Position numbers and translations under genes: made by a program. The notes beneath the pieces were generated by a model that had not been told where the DNA came from, searched no databases, and saw nothing but the letters and a program-made list of their open reading frames with translations. Source: Calonectria ilicicola (Eukaryota > Ascomycota > Sordariomycetes > Hypocreales > Nectriaceae). From it: DNA of 64,000 bases. Where the stretch lies: contig CP085834.1 in assembly GCA_020809705.1 (NCBI GenBank), positions 2,914,001-2,978,000 of the forward strand, read 5' to 3'. Of the stretch, positions 10,538 through 21,579 are shown in pieces. Numbering within the stretch: position 1 is the stretch's first letter; the number at the start of each line of letters is the position of its first letter.

Positions 10538-11950
10538 ATGGGCTTTCTTGAATTCCTCGTCTCCACAGTTCTCATCATGCCTGGTGTTGCTCAAGGTTCT
10601 AGCCCGAGTCCGGGACTCCATTACTTCTTTCCAGATTCCACTTCCGTGCAGGAGTTTAAGATCAATGTCGACAAGTCCTTTGTTGATCTGACTCTGCAAA
10701 AGGTCCGCAACTATCGACCAGCCACCAGCTTTTCGGATGACTGGGACATAGAAGGCCCGTCTACGCAGACGATGCAAGATGTCGCCGAGTATTGGAGCAA
10801 CGAATATGACTGGGATGCTGTGCAGACTCGTATCAACAACGATTTTAAACATTATGCAGTCACCGTACCTGGCAGCGGCAATTATACACAGAATATTCCA
10901 CTACACTTTGTCCATGAGCGCTCCGAAAAGAGCGATGCGATGCCCCTCCTTGTGTTGCACGGCTGGCCTTCGTCATACCTTGAATGGTCTAAAGTCATTA
11001 AGCCGTTGACCGAGGGCTCCGAACAACCCTTTCATATTGTTGCTCCCGATCTTCCTGGATTTGGATTTAGTCCGGCGCCTAAGCAGCGTGGGCTAGGACC
11101 ACGTGAACTGGGCAAGGCTTTTGATGCACTTATGAAGAAGTTGGGCTATGATAAGTACGGCATTGTTACAACTGACCTCGGCTGGTTCACGGGAATGTGG
11201 ATGGTCAACGACGTCCACGACAGCATCATCGGCCACATGACCGACTTTTATCTTGCAGCACCGACTGATGATGACCAAGCGCGACTGGCAGAGAATCGGG
11301 TCAGACCAGATGAAAAGGCCTACATTGAGGCGTACCAGGAATGGTTTCAAAACCACTGGCTCTATGCGAATGCCCACATGCAAAAGCCGTTGACCCTTTC
11401 TCACGCCTTGAGTGACAGTCCGGTTGGATTGCTTGGCTGGTACTGGGACGTGAACCAGGCCACCAGCGACGGATACAAATACGAGTTTGAGCAGTTGATT
11501 ACCGATGCCATGATGCTGTGGATTCCTGGTCCTTATTCAAACGTCCGAGCTTACCGAGAAATTTTCCAGGTTAGTAACAAGTGCATCAAAAAAGTAAGTA
11601 GTAAAATTGCTAACGAAAGTAGCCCCATCTATTGAACTTTCCGAAAACCAATGTTCCTTCAGGTGTCTCGGAATGGGGTTGGAACAATGGACCTTTTCCC
11701 AAGATTCATGAGCTCGCTTTTACGGTAGGTGACTTGATTGTGGTAAACGATGCAAACTAACATCTTGTAGCCGCGTGACTGGATTGAAAGGACAGTCAAT
11801 CTCAAGTATTTCAGGAGACACGAAGGTGGCGGACACTTCCCGGCAGTGACTCAGCCAGAACTCTGGATAGAAGATGTTAGGCAGTTCTTTGGTTTGGTTT
11901 CACTAGAGAAGCGGCTTTATGGAGAGAGAAGGAGCGAGAAGGAGCTCTGA
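10538..11950 (+). CDS. Epoxide hydrolase family alpha/beta hydrolase, three exons, with signal peptide
   Basis: Exons 10538-11569, 11623-11724 and 11771-11950 join in phase to 437 residues. The N-terminus MGFLEFLVSTVLIMPGVAQG is a likely signal peptide. An epoxide-hydrolase N-terminal region follows (FKINVDKSFVDLTLQKVRNY ... DWDAVQTRIN). The oxyanion motif HGWP is at residues 141-144 and DLPGFGFS follows. The probable nucleophile Asp213 sits in TTDLGW, where relatives usually have GGDWG. The catalytic His is His400 in EGGGHFPA near the end. Together these match the microsomal/juvenile-hormone-type epoxide hydrolases, which open epoxides to diols through an Asp-His-acid triad. Secretion or ER localisation is inferred from the leader. 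The altered nucleophile context could shift the substrate, but the Asp is kept. Confidence 0.85.
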
Positions 11951-13307
11951 AAAAGTCGCTGGATTATTAGTAGGCAGTGTGGAGGTTTTTTCTATTGAAG
12001 CAGAATATTCTGGTGTCAGATCAGAAAATAAAGCTTCAAAGACTCAAGGATTTGTGGGCGCATTAACGCAAGAGCTCTCGAAATTCTCCTTCTTAGTTTA
12101 CTATTACATCAGATGAATGACAGGACTTGCGTTTAGATTTGTCTCATTCTACCATAGTTCTAATCACACCAGCCGGAACAGTTCCCGCAGAGCCCCACAA
12201 TTATTCGCTGAAATGGGACATGATTGGTCATACTTGGCCCCAAGTTACTAACCTGATTTGGAATTCACTCACAAATGTGTGGAAGAAGGAACTTTGGTGA
12301 TATCCAGTTGCCCCCCGCCCGCCACCTATTCTACCAAATGTGCCCTCAGTTTAGCCCAACCTGGTGGGTCTCACGGTTGAGCAGTCACATCCTTCAGCAT
12401 CCAGGATTGAAGTCCAACAGCACATATATATTCTGTCACCCTAAAAATTCCCAGATATATTACATTTCTCCTTATTCATTAAATCCCTCATATTTCTCTC
12501 GATCTGCCATATCGCACAGTGATAATAATGTCGGCGCTCGATGTTGTAGGGTGAAGAGGCTCAAGCTCGGTATCGTGTATACCCGCCTCGGCTCGATTTT
12601 CTATTATCCAAAGCATTAGAACTCCGCAGCGTCTCTCCGCGACCGCATATCAACCTGATGCACCATTCCTTCTCCTTACTCTTCGATTCCAGAGATGCCT
12701 AATGACGAAAAGAACTGGCGGTAGGCCGACAACACTGACAACAACGCCAACGATGGCAATAATAGCTTCAGCTGAGAGAGCCATCGGATTTCGTTCCCTT
12801 TTTCACGACTCCGGGGGGGGGGACAATGTATCAATTATCACAGGAAAATACGTCGAGAATATGCATAGACGGCAGGATGCATGTTGGCGCGAACAGCCTC
12901 TACGATTCCCCCTTTGATCCAAGTTGAACCTCACGAAGCCTGTGCTGTCCCATTGGCTGATCGCTTGTGGCTGATCAGCCTGGGTCTCTCGCTGTGCACA
13001 GCCACACCAAGACACACGCAGCAGTGAATTTATTTTACCAACATCATTTTCTGTGACCGGGGTTGGTTCATATATGCCATGCACTGCACTACTCCCAATC
13101 CCTTGGAGGTTCTATCGTCTAATCGAGGCCCTTGATACACGTCTGATCTTTGGGTGAGGGCGTCCAATACTCTCTCCGGTTTTTGTTGCCAATTCTGCGC
13201 CAGCTGATATAACTGGCTGTCATATTGTAATAGATTCTACTTACCTCCCTTTTTCTTGCCTTGATGCACCAGTGGATTCTCAAGCTGTTTAAATTTTGCG
13301 GACAATC

Positions 13308-13375
13308 AAAAAAAAATTAAAAAATTAAAAAATTAAAAAATTAAAAAAAAAATTAAAAAAAAAATAAAAAAAAAA
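13308..13375. repeat. A-rich low-complexity tract with AATTA spacing
   Basis: About 68 bases made of A runs broken by TT or T every 5-10 bases on the plus strand. Simple-sequence expansion. Confidence 0.85.
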
Positions 13376-14679
13376 TACGGAGACTGACAGGATGCCAAGT
13401 ATATCGTTCTCCGTGACAAGTGTGACTCGACGATGCACTGCTTTTTTAGCACTAAGAAAGGACAACTGTGAACGGCGAGATTTTGCGAAATAGACCCACT
13501 TTTAACGGATGAAACACCTATCACCAAGCAATTTAGGATCGAACGACTAGAGAAATAAAGAGCCGATCCCGGGCGACATCGTCACAGTCACTCCAAACTT
13601 TTCTTGTCGATGGTAAGGGATACTTCAGTGTCCATGCCATCAATAGAATTACACTTCCTCTTTGCAGTTACATATTCCAATGGGCCAAAAAATGAAACAA
13701 CCAAGTTCATTCATAGCAGTGGCATGAATCTATCAATAACTAATATCATAAAGAATTGATCACTCTGAATCTGTATTTTGACTACGTGCCAAGGTAGCAG
13801 AACGAAATCGCCTCTATTGAGTAAATAAGATGATATTAGACTTCAAACGAGATTTAAACATTGTCTTTTTATGCCCATCATAGCCTCTCCTCGATTTTGA
13901 TTTGATTTAAGTGTTTATCGCCGGTAGATCCCTATATGATAGCTTCTCCTCGAAAGCTGTTCATATATGCGGGTCGTACCCTATAGTCATCTCCCACAGG
14001 TTTCAGAACCAGGGGACTTGTCCATTCAGTGCTCCATTCTGGATCACAATATCATCTATGGTGGTTTCATAATAGGATTGCAGTGATATTTGTTTTGGTG
14101 GCTGGTTTGTTTGGGATGCTCGGCCGGATTGTTTTTGGCTGGTATGCATGGTCCAATCGCAACCTCAATGTTGCTGATCATGGAACTGGCTAATGCGGGG
14201 TCCACTGGCGCGGACCTGAAGATCAGTGGTAACGTTGCCATTGCCAAAAAATACCTGGAGAAACTGGCATAGCTTCTAGGACGGGCCGAAAGAGTCTAGA
14301 AGCTGTTGGACCCTGATAAATCCGCACGGTAACCATTGAAGTTGGTCTTGAGGGGCGAATCGGGAGTACCGAATTTGTGCTATTTATGGAATAAAAATAC
14401 GAGAGTGCTCCACAATGGTCAGAGACCGGGCTGTGATTGGACTGATGGTGATGTATCCACACAGCTCTAGCCAATCGGTATGCAAAGCTAGAAATGGGAC
14501 TAGCCTAGCTCTCGGCCGGTTGATAGCCTAACATCTCGTGTTATTCATGACATGGCCCAGCCACTGGAGTGGATTCTGAGATCAGCCCGGAGCTCGTGAT
14601 GGAAGGAAAGTGGCTTTTGGGACATGTTTAGCTCGGTGTTTGAAGAAGCAATAGTGAGCTTGGCATGTATCACTTCATG

Positions 14680-14686
14680 TATAAAG
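14680..14686 (+). promoter_or_regulatory. Candidate TATA box of the cerato-platanin gene
   Basis: TATAAAG lies about 159 bases upstream of the ATG at 14839, followed by a C/A-rich leader rich in CAA and CTC. That is usual for strongly expressed fungal secreted-protein genes. Confidence 0.45.
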
Positions 14687-14838
14687 AAGCCCATCGAGCC
14701 TCTCTCGATCAAATTCTCATCATCACTTCCATCCTCATACACTTGAACAATCCAACAACCAAACTACCACTCTTCTAAAAGTTACAACCAACAAATTCCT
14801 TCTATTTCTCCATCTCTTGCACGATCAAAACTGCAAAC

Positions 14839-15313
14839 ATGCAACTGTCAAACATTCTGTCTATCTTCACCCTCGCCACTGCCGCTTCGGCCATCACTGG
14901 TCAGTGTTTTCTGCAGCTTGGCCTCCTCCATCCAAAAGTACTGACCCCGACTAGTCTCTTACGACACCGGCTATGATGATGCCTCTCGATCTCTCTCCAC
15001 TGTCTCCTGCTCTGATGGTGCCAATGGTCTCATGACCAAGTACCCCAACTGGAAGAAGCAGGGAGATATTCCTCGATTCCCTTACGTCGGTGGAGCCGAG
15101 TCCATTGCTGGTTGGAACTCTCCCAACTGTGGCCTTTGCTATAAGGCTACTTATGGTAGCAGGACTATTTATGTCCTTGCTATTGATCACGCCGCTACTG
15201 GTCTCAATGTCGGCAAAACAGCCATGGATGCCCTTACTGGTAACCAGGCTTCTAAGCTTGGTCGCATTGACACCAGCGTTGTCCGCGTTGACAAGAAGTT
15301 TTGTGGCCTGTAA
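14839..15313 (+). CDS. Cerato-platanin family secreted protein
   Basis: Exons 14839-14899 and 14955-15313 join across a 55-nt intron to 139 residues, the normal family length. The signal peptide is [18 protein letters not shown]. The mature part begins near [19 protein letters not shown] and has the four conserved cysteines in the expected arrangement ([20 protein letters not shown]), with the PRFPYVGG and GWNSPNCG blocks. Family knowledge: these expansin-like double-psi beta-barrel proteins are secreted or held in the fungal wall, bind chitin oligomers, and act as elicitors of plant defence or in surface hydrophobicity. The role in this organism is inferred. A TATA box and CAA-rich leader suggest high expression. 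Confidence 0.95.
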
Positions 15314-16139
15314 GGGGCTAAGCGATGGGCGCATTCACGACAAGACATGGATATTGTGTTGATGCAAAAGAATTGTATGTTTTTAATCAGTTCCAAGACA
15401 CGAACAAGTGTTTTGGACTACGACTATGAAGCAAATTGGATTTTAGAGATTGTTATACGAAGGATAGGGACCATTATCATTGGCGATGGATTTTCGAGTG
15501 TAAAATGGTACATATTATTACATGGATATCGATGAAACATAATTCATTTACATCGTTTTCTCTAATCTTTTGCGATTAAGTTGATTGCCACTAGTAGAGA
15601 GGTAACGGCAACCAGCCGCTTAATCCTCGCATTGTGAAGAGGAAGTTGATTGAGAAGTGTAAGATGGGCGAAAGAAATGGCGCTATGTATCTAGTTTGGG
15701 TACTCCTGTGACATTGGTTTATCAAGCTTCCTGTGTCGCCTTATTCATATGAGCGTCGAATATCTTGTGCAATATGGATAGACGATTAATGTCTGCAGAC
15801 ACGTGATGTGCAGTGCAAAATGATTCTGATACCTAAAGATCCTTAGTGAAAGCTGGAGGATCGTTTTGCTTTTGGGAGACTAGTAGCCCCACAAGCCCTT
15901 CAACGCGCCACAAAGATTGGATTTTGGCCATGTTATGACTATGCTAGGCTGCGGCGGCATTGCGAAGATGAGGGTGCAATTTCGCTTCAGAATTTCGCGA
16001 CTGGGCTTGGTTCTTGGGCTCAACAATCTTGACGCGAAACTGAAGAACAACATTGCCGTGTGTTTGAGGATTGCACGTTCCCTAACTGCACATTGAGGGA
16101 CGGCAGAGGCAAGCTGCTAATACTCAAATCAAGATCAAT
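15314..16139. other. Gene-less stretch
   Basis: About 830 bases between two plus-strand genes: the 3' end of cerato-platanin and the promoter of the next gene. Nothing else seen. Confidence 0.45.
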
Positions 16140-17243
16140 ATGGCCCCGAATAAAGCCTTTGATGTGCCTCATACCTTGGCGTTCGCCGATGGTCATTTGG
16201 TGGTTGAAATTGTGGAGCGACACGAGCATCGCCGTGCCACAATCGAGGAGCTGGAGGATCACTTTTCTTCCGGAACCAGTGATGACTACCCTGCCCATTG
16301 GTTTGAGGCACAGCTGATTCACTATGGTCTGGAGCCATCCAAATCCAAGCCTGTGGCTCGCATGCGTCTTCACGATGCCCTGAATTCTGGTCGACTGACT
16401 GTCCCCGTGCAGCTATCCAATATTGAGAGCAAATTCAGGGCAGATTGGATCGCCGAACATGGAGAAAAGGCTCTGATCGTGGCTGCCCCCGACACAAGAA
16501 GAACGACCTCAGCAGCAAAACGAAAGCCTGTCGGGACCAAGAGGAGTGCAAATGATGATACAGATTCGGAATTTGAAAAGGGGGCAAAAAAAGCAAAGGT
16601 ACCATTTTCGAAGTCATCTTCCGACCGGAAGTCGTCCATGAACTACAAGGTTTCTACTCGTCAAGGCACCGAAACCTCCAAGCATGTTGTCTTGCACACG
16701 CGAAACAACTCAACAGGCGCCAGCGGTGACGGAGAGTCCTCCGATAACGGCGTGTCTTTGGATGAAGAAGGTTCTTCTGAAGATGAGCTTGACCCTGATC
16801 TTTCATGCCTCAACGGCCGCTACAAGATAAGCTGCCCAAGCGTGGCTGAAAACTATCCCCATTACGGTTCAGAGTATGACTTGGTCTTTACAATGGCGGG
16901 CCCTAGTCTTTGGGCAAACTTCCAATTCGGAGTTGTTGAAGGTGTCATGTATTTCCCCAAGAGACCGGAAGTTGCATCGTACGGAAAGATACCTTTCAAA
17001 TGGCGCGGCAGGGAATCCGAGGGACAGATCATGTACAATGAAGAAAACAACACAGGATGGATCAAGTTTCTGGGGGATTCTGAGATAGAAGGACGGCTTG
17101 ACTATATGAGTATCGAATTTAGTGGTCGACGGCGTTTGGCCCCAGCTACTTTCACTCCAATTGATGCTCTCACAATGCAGAACAGGTGGAATGGGTATTC
17201 AGAGGCTGAGTATGAGCGAGAGAGAGCAGCTCGTTGGCGTTGA
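16140..17243 (+). CDS. Uncharacterised protein with nuclear-localisation-like basic stretch
   Basis: A single-exon 367-residue protein. The N-terminal block (about residues 53-105) contains HWFEAQLIHYGLEPSKSK and MRLHDALNSGRL. It looks helical and recalls SAP-like modules seen in fungal hypothetical proteins, but I cannot assign it firmly. A basic stretch (KRKPVGTKR and KKAKV, about 125-155) is a plausible nuclear signal and is followed by a Ser/Asp/Glu-rich disordered region. The C-terminal third (about 225-345) is a separate folded domain with YKISCPSVAENYPHYGSEYD and LVFTMAGPSLWANFQFGVVE, which recurs in fungal uncharacterised proteins. No signal peptide and no enzyme motif. A nuclear role is only an inference. 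Confidence 0.75.
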   Translation: MAPNKAFDVPHTLAFADGHLVVEIVERHEHRRATIEELEDHFSSGTSDDYPAHWFEAQLIHYGLEPSKSKPVARMRLHDALNSGRLTVPVQLSNIESKFRADWIAEHGEKALIVAAPDTRRTTSAAKRKPVGTKRSANDDTDSEFEKGAKKAKVPFSKSSSDRKSSMNYKVSTRQGTETSKHVVLHTRNNSTGASGDGESSDNGVSLDEEGSSEDELDPDLSCLNGRYKISCPSVAENYPHYGSEYDLVFTMAGPSLWANFQFGVVEGVMYFPKRPEVASYGKIPFKWRGRESEGQIMYNEENNTGWIKFLGDSEIEGRLDYMSIEFSGRRRLAPATFTPIDALTMQNRWNGYSEAEYERERAARWR

Positions 17244-17589
17244 TATGCTTTATCTGGGAGTCTTTTTTTTTTTTGCAAGTTATATTAATTGTCGCCGCTT
17301 TTAATTTTGTTTTGTTCTTGAGCTTTGATATTTCAACAAAAATAGTCTTTGCATCCCTATTGGATCACTTTGTCATCTTCTCATCTTGGCATTTCTCATT
17401 CGTGGAACACACCGTGATGGTCTTCATTGGCCGCTGCTGGACTGGACCCACTATGACCTCAGACATTCGCGGAGGCAGTGCATGAAAAAAGACAAAACAA
17501 AACAAAGACATACCTGGCAACAGCAATCAAGTAGTTCATTTGATTCGCACACTCTGTTGACACATCTGTATTGCCCAAGCCTCGTTGCG
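17244..17589. other. Short intergenic stretch
   Basis: About 350 bases. The frame of the next gene stays open for 204 bases upstream of the chosen start, but this part has no conserved-looking sequence. Probably promoter and 5' leader. Confidence 0.4.
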
Positions 17590-18912
17590 ATGTCGTCGTT
17601 GGACACTCTCCCGCATGAGATATTGGTCAACATATTCTCCAACCTTTCGGGCGACCAGCTTTCCAACCTAGGATGCACTTGCAAGCAGATGCACCAACTG
17701 CTATCCCCGGTCATATGGAAAGACATTGACGCACATCCGGAGTGGTACTATGACCAGAAGAAAGAGCTGAAGGCACCACCACCCCGCATCTCTCCACAGC
17801 AGCGACTCCGTCACACAAGAGGTGATTCCGCGAAGCTATTTGACGCGTTGAAGCGTGGCGACCCCGAGATTGTGAGACGTCTTATAGCGCAGACCAAGAG
17901 TCTTTGCACAGTCATAGACCCAGCTCGCAGTGTCCATGCCTGGCACTTACTGCCACGATTTACCAACTTGGAGGCGTTGGAGCTATTTGGCACGTACTGG
18001 TTCTCCCAGGAGGATGAGGAGACGATTCCTGAAATTTCAGAACCTCCACTCCCGAATCTTCGATTCGCAAAGTTGTTTGGATATATCCCTCGTGCTGTTG
18101 CAAAGTGGGTCATCTGTCGATGCGGCCCGACGTTGGAACGACTGGAGCTCGGCATGCTGGACCGGCCCATCTCGAATATGCTCTCGGATACACCGGCATT
18201 CATGCCTGTGCCTGAAGATGAGGTGCATACTTCAGGAACATACGGCAGTCTTGTTGGAAACAATGCCCATATATCCCCGCGTCCACTGACACGTTTCTTG
18301 CTGACTCGGAGCGATGACGCAAACAATGAAGGGAATAAAGAAGGGCTCGAGTTAAACCTTCCCAACTTGAAACATTTGTATCTCTGCCGCCCTGCCCGAG
18401 GTTCGGGTGATTGGTCCCCACGAGCTGATGAGAGATCTCTTAAAGCCTGGCAGCGTATACTACAGGCTTCTAGCAAGACGCTTGAGACGTTGGTTTTGGA
18501 ACAGAGACCAACTGCAATGGATTTCGATGCATCCATGGGGGATTCGTCGCGATATATGAGAACTTCTTTCTACAACGTTCTTGGTACCGAGCTCCTGATG
18601 CGCATGGTTGAGAAAGCTCTTCGAAAAGAATCTTTCGGTGCATTAAAAGAGGTATACATGTATGGAATTACAGTCGGCGAGGGGATAGGCAGGCCATCAG
18701 ACCATATTCCGGGTGGGCGGCTCATGTTGCTTTTGCAAGCTCGTGGAATCAAGTGTGAGGCGAGGTTGGGAAATTGGTGTCGGTTTGATCACGAATCGGG
18801 GCTCGCCAACTGGATCCGACCGGATGAACCAAGCGACTCGGAAGAAGATGACTCTGATGATGAAGAAGTTGAGCCGAAATTTAAATGGGACACTGTAATG
18901 TCCAGCGTATGA
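17590..18912 (+). CDS. F-box protein
   Basis: 440 residues from the ATG at 17590. I chose this start because the F-box begins at once: LDTLPHEILVNIFSNLSGDQ, then LSNLGCTCKQMHQLLSPVIW (about residues 4-42). F-box proteins link a target to the Skp1-Cullin ubiquitin ligase. The rest contains leucine-rich stretches (NLEALELFGTYWF, LPNLKHLYLCR, LETLVLEQRP), suggesting LRR-like target binding, and ends with an acidic Ser/Asp/Glu tail. An upstream in-frame ATG at 17386 exists but adds a low-complexity leader of 68 residues with no domain. The substrate is unknown. Confidence 0.85.
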   Translation: MSSLDTLPHEILVNIFSNLSGDQLSNLGCTCKQMHQLLSPVIWKDIDAHPEWYYDQKKELKAPPPRISPQQRLRHTRGDSAKLFDALKRGDPEIVRRLIAQTKSLCTVIDPARSVHAWHLLPRFTNLEALELFGTYWFSQEDEETIPEISEPPLPNLRFAKLFGYIPRAVAKWVICRCGPTLERLELGMLDRPISNMLSDTPAFMPVPEDEVHTSGTYGSLVGNNAHISPRPLTRFLLTRSDDANNEGNKEGLELNLPNLKHLYLCRPARGSGDWSPRADERSLKAWQRILQASSKTLETLVLEQRPTAMDFDASMGDSSRYMRTSFYNVLGTELLMRMVEKALRKESFGALKEVYMYGITVGEGIGRPSDHIPGGRLMLLLQARGIKCEARLGNWCRFDHESGLANWIRPDEPSDSEEDDSDDEEVEPKFKWDTVMSSV

Positions 18913-19183
18913 AGGAGAGTGGGAGTCTACCAAATGGGTCTTTCTTTTTCTTCTTCTTTCTTCTGTTTCAATGTTCCACGAGACATTATGGGTCAGAGGG
19001 TTATTAAATTGCTCCATTACAACGGACAATTCACACTATTTCCATATTGAGAGAGTCCTAGTCTGTTGCTTTCATTAGTCCACTGTAATGGTGGGCAGAC
19101 TCCACCAGATCAAAATTTTCACCTAGCCCGTGTAGGTTCATGGGATGATTATGGCTCACCCGGAACCCAACAATAAGAGCCAC

Positions 19184-19266
19184 GCCCGGTTAGCTCAATC
19201 GGTAGAGCGTGAGACTCTTACGAGTACGCGATCTCAAGGTTGCGGGTTCGACCCCCGCATCGGGCT
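19184..19266 (+). tRNA. tRNA-Lys (anticodon CTT) with 10-nt intron
   Basis: The 83-base gene folds as a cloverleaf. The acceptor arm GCCCGGT pairs with ATCGGGC (one G-U). The anticodon stem TGAGA/TCTCA encloses loop CT-CTT-A-A, and the T arm is GCGGG TTCGACC CCCGC. An intron of 10 bases (19221-19230) sits after position 37, the standard site of nuclear tRNA introns. The A-box TAGCTCAATCGG and B-box GGTTCGACCC are intact. The 3' flank carries short T runs that may end transcription. Confidence 0.93.
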
Positions 19267-20497
19267 GTTCCTATAATACGATTGCGAGCATATGCGAGGC
19301 TTTCTTTTTTGCTCTTCTTGGTGATGTTTTTGGTGTTTTTGTTTTAGTGTGGGCAGGCTCGCCTTATCGATAAGGATATCTACCTGGGCCGCATTCCCAC
19401 CCGCCTTGATCATCTGACCAATTCCACCTTCGTTGTATTTCCTGTGTAATTTGGGCATCCCAATTCATTCATTAGATATATTAGGTCTATTTTTACGCAG
19501 GATTTAGTAATAGAAATTTATCTATTATTTCAACTGTCTGGGACAAGGCCTTTGCGGTTGCCCTTCTAAGAGTCTGTCATTACTTACGAATCGTCTCCAT
19601 ACTAGTAGAATTTAGGCCCAAGGTCTAGCGAAGCTTAGAAATCACTTCTAAACATTCATATGCGTTACTATTCCCTGGAATATGCATATTTATTAGGTGC
19701 GGTTCGTCACTAGTCCCTCGATGGGCAAGGGAAGCTATGCGCTTTTAGCCCCAGTGGGGGTCAAGATGGATCGGCTTGAAGCGGCCGATCCCTGATATTT
19801 GGGGGCAAAATTGATGAAATTGGATCAGATAAGATTATCTGTCCATCTAAAGTAGCTAAGAAGCCGAGGATAACCCACAGTCGGGCTCGTTTTTGGCAAT
19901 GCGGAGCCTAGAAACCATAAATACGAGGGGCTTTTGATGTTGAGAGTTGCAATGCCGTGGGTCACACGCTGTTTACCGTACGAGGGCGACTACACCATGC
20001 AGAAACTTGCGTTAACAGTAATCCTACGGTCAAATGCTGTCCCCTTAACAAATGCCACCAAATGAGTGTGTTGGAGGGCGAGGTTATGGAGATCTTGTGT
20101 TTCTAAGCCTGCCCTATGTCCCTTATGTCGTTAATATGTAAGTGGTTACAATTGGCATCGTGGATTCGGCACCATCTGCCGGAATGGCAATCGGACCGTG
20201 CCGCCAATTTCTGTGGGTGGTGTCACTATTTAAAGAAGTATTATCCACCCTGCGCAGAGAGTTGGGGTGACAATCCTGAATATGTATTAACGTCAAGGTG
20301 CACTCTTTGTTACTCGAATGTAAATCCCGCGCTTAGCATCACTGGACAATGCAAGCTTCGTATAATCAACCAACACCATCAAATTCAACCACATCGTGTC
20401 ATTTCCTCATGTATAAGTAGTTGCCTTCATCACAATTTTAAAATAATATTCCCTTTAGATATTATCAACAGAAAATCCTACACTTTCATCAATCAAT
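19267..20497. other. Gene-less stretch
   Basis: About 1.2 kb. A minus-strand ORF at 19234-19458 overlaps the tRNA and is chance. A 131-codon ORF at 20116-20511 overlaps the leader of the next gene and shows no domain. The end is the promoter of the defensin-like gene. Confidence 0.45.
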
Positions 20498-20731
20498 ATG
20501 CAGATCACTAATATTGTTATTTTTGCCCTATCCGCCGCCATGGCTTCTGCCGCTGCTGTGAGCACCACAATTGAGAGCGCTGCTGCCACTACCACTACAG
20601 TCCTCAGCGCCCCATGCGGCAAGTACTTTACCAATAACCTAGCTGGCTGCAAGACCGACTGTGAGGGCCGGGGAGGAAGATGCATCCCTGGTGGCGATGG
20701 TGGCATTGCAAACTACCTTTGCTTCTGCTAA
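20498..20731 (+). CDS. Small secreted cysteine-rich peptide, defensin-like
   Basis: 77 residues in one exon. Residues 1-20 are a signal peptide (MQITNIVIFALSAAMASAAA), followed by an Ala/Ser/Thr-rich spacer. The last 40 residues hold six cysteines arranged C-x10-C-x3-C-x6-C-x12-C-x-C. The CxxxC step (CKTDC), a GxC step (GGRC) and the final CxC (CFC) are the three signatures of the cysteine-stabilised alpha/beta fold of defensins. Spacing between cysteines 3-4 is shorter and 4-5 longer than in plectasin-type peptides, so the fold is likely but not certain. Family role: antimicrobial or effector peptides. The stop follows the last Cys directly, as in many defensins. The alternative is an unrelated six-Cys effector. 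Confidence 0.7.
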   Translation: MQITNIVIFALSAAMASAAAVSTTIESAAATTTTVLSAPCGKYFTNNLAGCKTDCEGRGGRCIPGGDGGIANYLCFC

Positions 20732-21579
20732 ACACTCCCTAATGTCCCAATAAAAGGTAAATTTGAACTCCGTTTAATTCTACTCAATTGACCTGACTCC
20801 TTCTATAGTTCGCCAAACCTAGACGACTTGATAGCGAACTTTGAGCAATGATTATAGGAATGGATGGATCAAAGGATGGTGTTGAGGATGAGAGTGTTGC
20901 TCTCCAAGCACCACATAACGTCTCGCTGCTTTTGGAGGATGATGGAACATGTTGCTCATACTCAATTTAGAATGTATTCTATAGCAACTGGGGGATGGTC
21001 CACGTCTTGAGAAATAATGCAGTAGGCAATTAACATATCTTGAATTCTTGTATACATTCCAGTGTGATGTATTCTGGGTCATTTGTAGACTACCGACGGT
21101 TCTGCGACGAGCCTTCAGTCACAACTACAGGGCATTATTTAGCGTAAAATATGAAAGGTTGCGAATGGCACCAACTTTGCCAAAGGATTGAGCCAAAAGA
21201 AAAAGGTGGAGCTGCCCATCCCTTGACCATCAACCAACATTCCAACAACCCATCCGTAAAAATCTTGGAGTTTGAAGGCGTTAAATCGAAACGAATTCAG
21301 TTATTAAATCCTCTATTCCGATAGAATTGATTTGATGCCCTCGCGCATCAATTTGGTTGAATCGCATCAAAGGAATGTGATAAAATGCAAAGGCAATGCA
21401 CAGTCACTGTTGGCATCGTATTATACTAAAAAGGTGGGTTGAGACAAAAGAGACAGCCACCCATCGTGTATCCCTTGAAATTGATTAGATCCATTCCAGT
21501 CACAGATCAATCAAAGGCTTTCAGTACTCATGGAATCTTTTCCCATTTCCTTCTCCTTTCTCCTTTCAAAACAACAAAA
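20732..21579. other. Gene-less stretch
   Basis: About 850 bases between two small secreted-protein genes. Promoter of the second gene at the right end. A minus-strand 76-codon ORF has no features. Confidence 0.4.

Larger units (their letters stand above)
11951..14838. other. Long gene-less region
   Basis: Almost 2.9 kb, the longest gap in the window. Contains an A-rich low-complexity tract at 13308-13375 and only short ORFs on both strands (for example 12275-12619 and 14056-14272) without domains or splice support. The last few hundred bases are the promoter of the cerato-platanin gene. Confidence 0.5.

Noticed and set aside
14056..14272. Opposing short ORFs that look membrane-like
   Set aside because: Both strands open by chance in GC-balanced DNA; no continuation into exons.
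19234..19458. Minus-strand ORF over the tRNA-Lys gene
   Set aside because: Overlaps the antisense of a well-folded tRNA; chance ORF.
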